Origin: Phycisphaerae bacterium
GTDB lineage: Bacteria > Planctomycetota > Phycisphaerae > Sedimentisphaerales > SG8-4
Direction: 5' to 3'
DNA length: 6,389 nucleotides
Assembly: GCA_030614945.1 (NCBI GenBank)
Contig: JAUXAH010000110.1
Span: forward strand, 1-6,389
Within the stretch, counting starts at the first letter, position 1. Every line of letters begins with the position of its first letter. The position numbers were made by a program, and so were the translations under genes. The notes under the pieces are model-generated. The model had not been told where the DNA came from. It did no database searches and worked only from the letters and a program-made list of their open reading frames with translations. Shown here one piece after another: positions 5,339-6,389 of this stretch.

Positions 5339-5909
5339 TTTTTTTCCATTGCACCTGATTACCGGCCTCTTGCCACAATTCATAAATTTCATCACGTCTA
5401 GGAAAATCTAAATAGTGAGTGCCATCATATAGCCCAGTCATTCTGTCTGCATAGGAATTGCAACTATGGATAAATCCCCATTTATTGTTATAATGATTGA
5501 ATGGAGCCAATGCGATACCAGATCTGAAACCAGATTTAACGATACAACCCGTAACACCATCTTCGATTACCTCATCCAACCATCCGACACATGGCACTCC
5601 ATCATAGAAATCTTCATCAATTGGAATAATGCATCCCAACAATAATATTTCTTTATTTTCTTTTTCCGTGCCGCACATAGCTTCAAGGCATTTATTTATA
5701 TCAAACTCGGATAAAATAGTATGAAATTTTACTTCTACCAGAATTTCAGATGCACCCAGCAAGATGAAATCTGGTATCCATCCGTTTAGATCGTATGGTT
5801 CATATTCATATTGCCAATCTAGCAAATCGAACATTTTTGCCCATCGCGCCTCTATTCTAGAACGATATCGTCTTGATTTGTAGTTTGTAGGTATTCCAGA
5901 TAATTTCAT
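5331..5909 (-). CDS. PD-(D/E)XK nuclease-like phage protein
   Basis: The 192-residue product opens with YRSRIEARWAKMFDLLDWQY (15-34), YEPYDLNGWIPDFILLG (36-52) and ILVEVKF (56-62). E20, D47 and E59-x-K61 form the expected catalytic pattern of PD-(D/E)XK nucleases, a fold shared by Vsr, TnsA and many phage endonucleases. The C-terminal half (from about 95) is less familiar, with GVTGCIVKSGFRSGIALAPF and a Trp/Tyr-rich end; it may be a specificity domain. The reaction is therefore probably metal-dependent DNA cleavage, but the substrate is unknown. The start at 5909 has GGGAG 9 nt upstream. The gene lies directly before the primase and overlaps it by 8 nt, so a role in replication or recombination is likely from context. 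Its last codons contain a run of eight As. Confidence 0.75.
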   Translation of the reverse strand: MKLSGIPTNYKSRRYRSRIEARWAKMFDLLDWQYEYEPYDLNGWIPDFILLGASEILVEVKFHTILSEFDINKCLEAMCGTEKENKEILLLGCIIPIDEDFYDGVPCVGWLDEVIEDGVTGCIVKSGFRSGIALAPFNHYNNKWGFIHSCNSYADRMTGLYDGTHYLDFPRRDEIYELWQEAGNQVQWKKND

Positions 5910-5912
5910 AAG

Positions 5913-6017
5913 TTATTTCTCCCATAAAAAACACCCAACACGTCGGACCTGGACTGGGCAGTAGAGAATCGCGACGCGTGGGTATAAATAATCTGTTTGA
6001 TAGGCTGCCCAATCCAT
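5913..6017 (-). CDS. Doubtful 34-codon ORF in the intergenic gap
   Basis: An ATG at 6017 opens a frame reading MDWAAYQTDYLYPRVAILYC and ending GCFLWEK. Its TAA lies 3 nt before the nuclease ATG, which fits the tight packing of the cluster, and it carries the nuclease ribosome-binding site in its final codons. Against it, no good Shine-Dalgarno site sits at the right distance: an AAGGAA is about 17 nt from this ATG. It could be a leader peptide or simply chance. I recognise no family. Confidence 0.25.
   Translation of the reverse strand: MDWAAYQTDYLYPRVAILYCPVQVRRVGCFLWEK
5951..6015. repeat. Imperfect inverted repeat in the only intergenic gap
   Basis: GGACTGGGCAG at 5951-5961 pairs with CTGCCCAATCC at 6005-6015, 10 of 11 positions, around a 43-nt spacer that contains the palindrome-like CGCGACGCG. 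It lies between the HTH gene and the nuclease gene, where a promoter, operator or mRNA stem controlling the ten-gene cluster would be expected. No T-run follows, so it does not look like a terminator. Two half-sites about six helical turns apart would suit a looping or dimeric regulator. Confidence 0.45.
5983..6012 (-). promoter_or_regulatory. Weak candidate promoter before the nuclease-primase cluster
   Basis: On the minus strand TTGGGC is followed 18 nt later by TTTATA, loosely fitting a sigma-70 -35/-10 pair (TTGACA and TATAAT). It lies in the only gap of the window and would start transcription roughly 70 nt before the nuclease ATG, inside the inverted repeat. The match is poor at both boxes and could be chance; the cluster may instead be read from a promoter beyond the right edge. 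Confidence 0.2.
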
Positions 6018-6048
6018 ATTGCATTTTAGCAACTTTCCTTACACTAAG

Positions 6049-6389
6049 TCAAGCATTTTTAGATAAATTCAATCCATTTTCGTAAATCACTTCACCGTGC
6101 TGCTTCTCAAGCAATGCAATCAACTGCTCGGCCTGAGCTTTCGATGTGGGCAGCAAGCGAATATTGATAAAATCGAAATTACCTTCTACCAGGATGCTGA
6201 AAGGTGAAGGGCCGACTGGCTTGTGTTTCTTTGGCCGTTTGACGATGTACTTATCGTCCCGGCGATTGCCGCGAAATTTACCCTGTAATCCAAGTCGGAG
6301 CATACAATTCTGAACGGTATGGTACGCTATGTCTAGCTTCTCGGCTACGGCAATACAAGTCAATCCGCTCTCGCGGAGCTCGATGATTC
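6049..6389 (-). CDS. Helix-turn-helix DNA-binding protein, N-terminus cut by the window edge
   Basis: The frame is open to the right edge, so the start is missing; about 112 residues are visible. The first visible residues, IIELRESGLTCIAVAEKLDI followed by AYHTVQNCMLRLGL, form a clear helix-turn-helix, of the type found in Hin-like and phage regulators, where the second helix (YHTVQNCMLRL) reads DNA. A very basic stretch follows (FRGNRRDDKYIVKRPKKHKP), then a predicted alpha/beta segment SILVEGNFDFINIRLLP and a helix with AQAEQLIALLEKQHG. A TTG at 6363 is a possible start but would cut off the first HTH helix, so the real start is upstream. It probably regulates transcription of nearby phage genes, a guess from the fold and position. 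The family is not identified. Confidence 0.7.
   Translation of the reverse strand, partial: IIELRESGLTCIAVAEKLDIAYHTVQNCMLRLGLQGKFRGNRRDDKYIVKRPKKHKPVGPSPFSILVEGNFDFINIRLLPTSKAQAEQLIALLEKQHGEVIYENGLNLSKNA

Overview
The window reads as part of a bacteriophage or prophage early/replication region. Every gene I can support lies on the minus strand, so transcription runs from right to left. Evidence for a phage source is a large zinc-finger/TOPRIM/SF3-helicase primase of the P4/D5 type, DUF1064 and DUF1643 family proteins, many very small ORFs, and almost no non-coding DNA. Ribosome-binding sites are strong GGAGG/AAGGAG types, so the host is a bacterium. Nothing in the sequence names the host; base composition is moderate.

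Layout, in order of transcription. At the right edge is a small helix-turn-helix protein whose N-terminus is cut off (6049-6389). Then comes the only intergenic gap (5910-6048), which holds an imperfect inverted repeat and a doubtful 34-codon ORF. After it is a compact cluster of ten genes: a PD-(D/E)XK-like nuclease (5331-5909), the primase-helicase (3038-5338), a 58-residue unknown (2865-3041), a coiled-coil protein with homologous ends (1913-2872), two small Cys-containing proteins (1692-1916 and 1480-1695), a DUF1643 protein (1001-1480), a 57-residue coiled coil (828-1001), a 44-residue unknown (715-849), a two-pass membrane protein (305-718) and a DUF1064 PD-(D/E)XK-like protein (1-354). 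Each gene overlaps the next by 1 to 50 bases, mostly as ATGA or TGATG junctions, which suggests one mRNA with translational coupling. Three of these genes (44, 57 and 58 residues) are short and are fixed mainly by their Shine-Dalgarno sites and junctions.

How the genes may work together: the primase-helicase is the replication engine, unwinding DNA and making primers. The adjacent nuclease-like protein may process replication or recombination intermediates, and DUF1064 may be a second nuclease-fold protein at the far end. The other genes are accessory proteins of unknown role.

The most striking non-genic signal is a 90-bp near-perfect hairpin inside the last codons of the primase gene (3088-3177). 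It has a 19-bp perfect stem, four TCGGAC hexamers set 10 bp apart within each arm, and extra pairing that works only on the strand opposite to the coding strand. It is a candidate replication origin, single-strand signal or antisense RNA structure. Two 8-A runs, one at the nuclease/primase junction and one in the linker between the primase and helicase halves, are possible frameshift sites.
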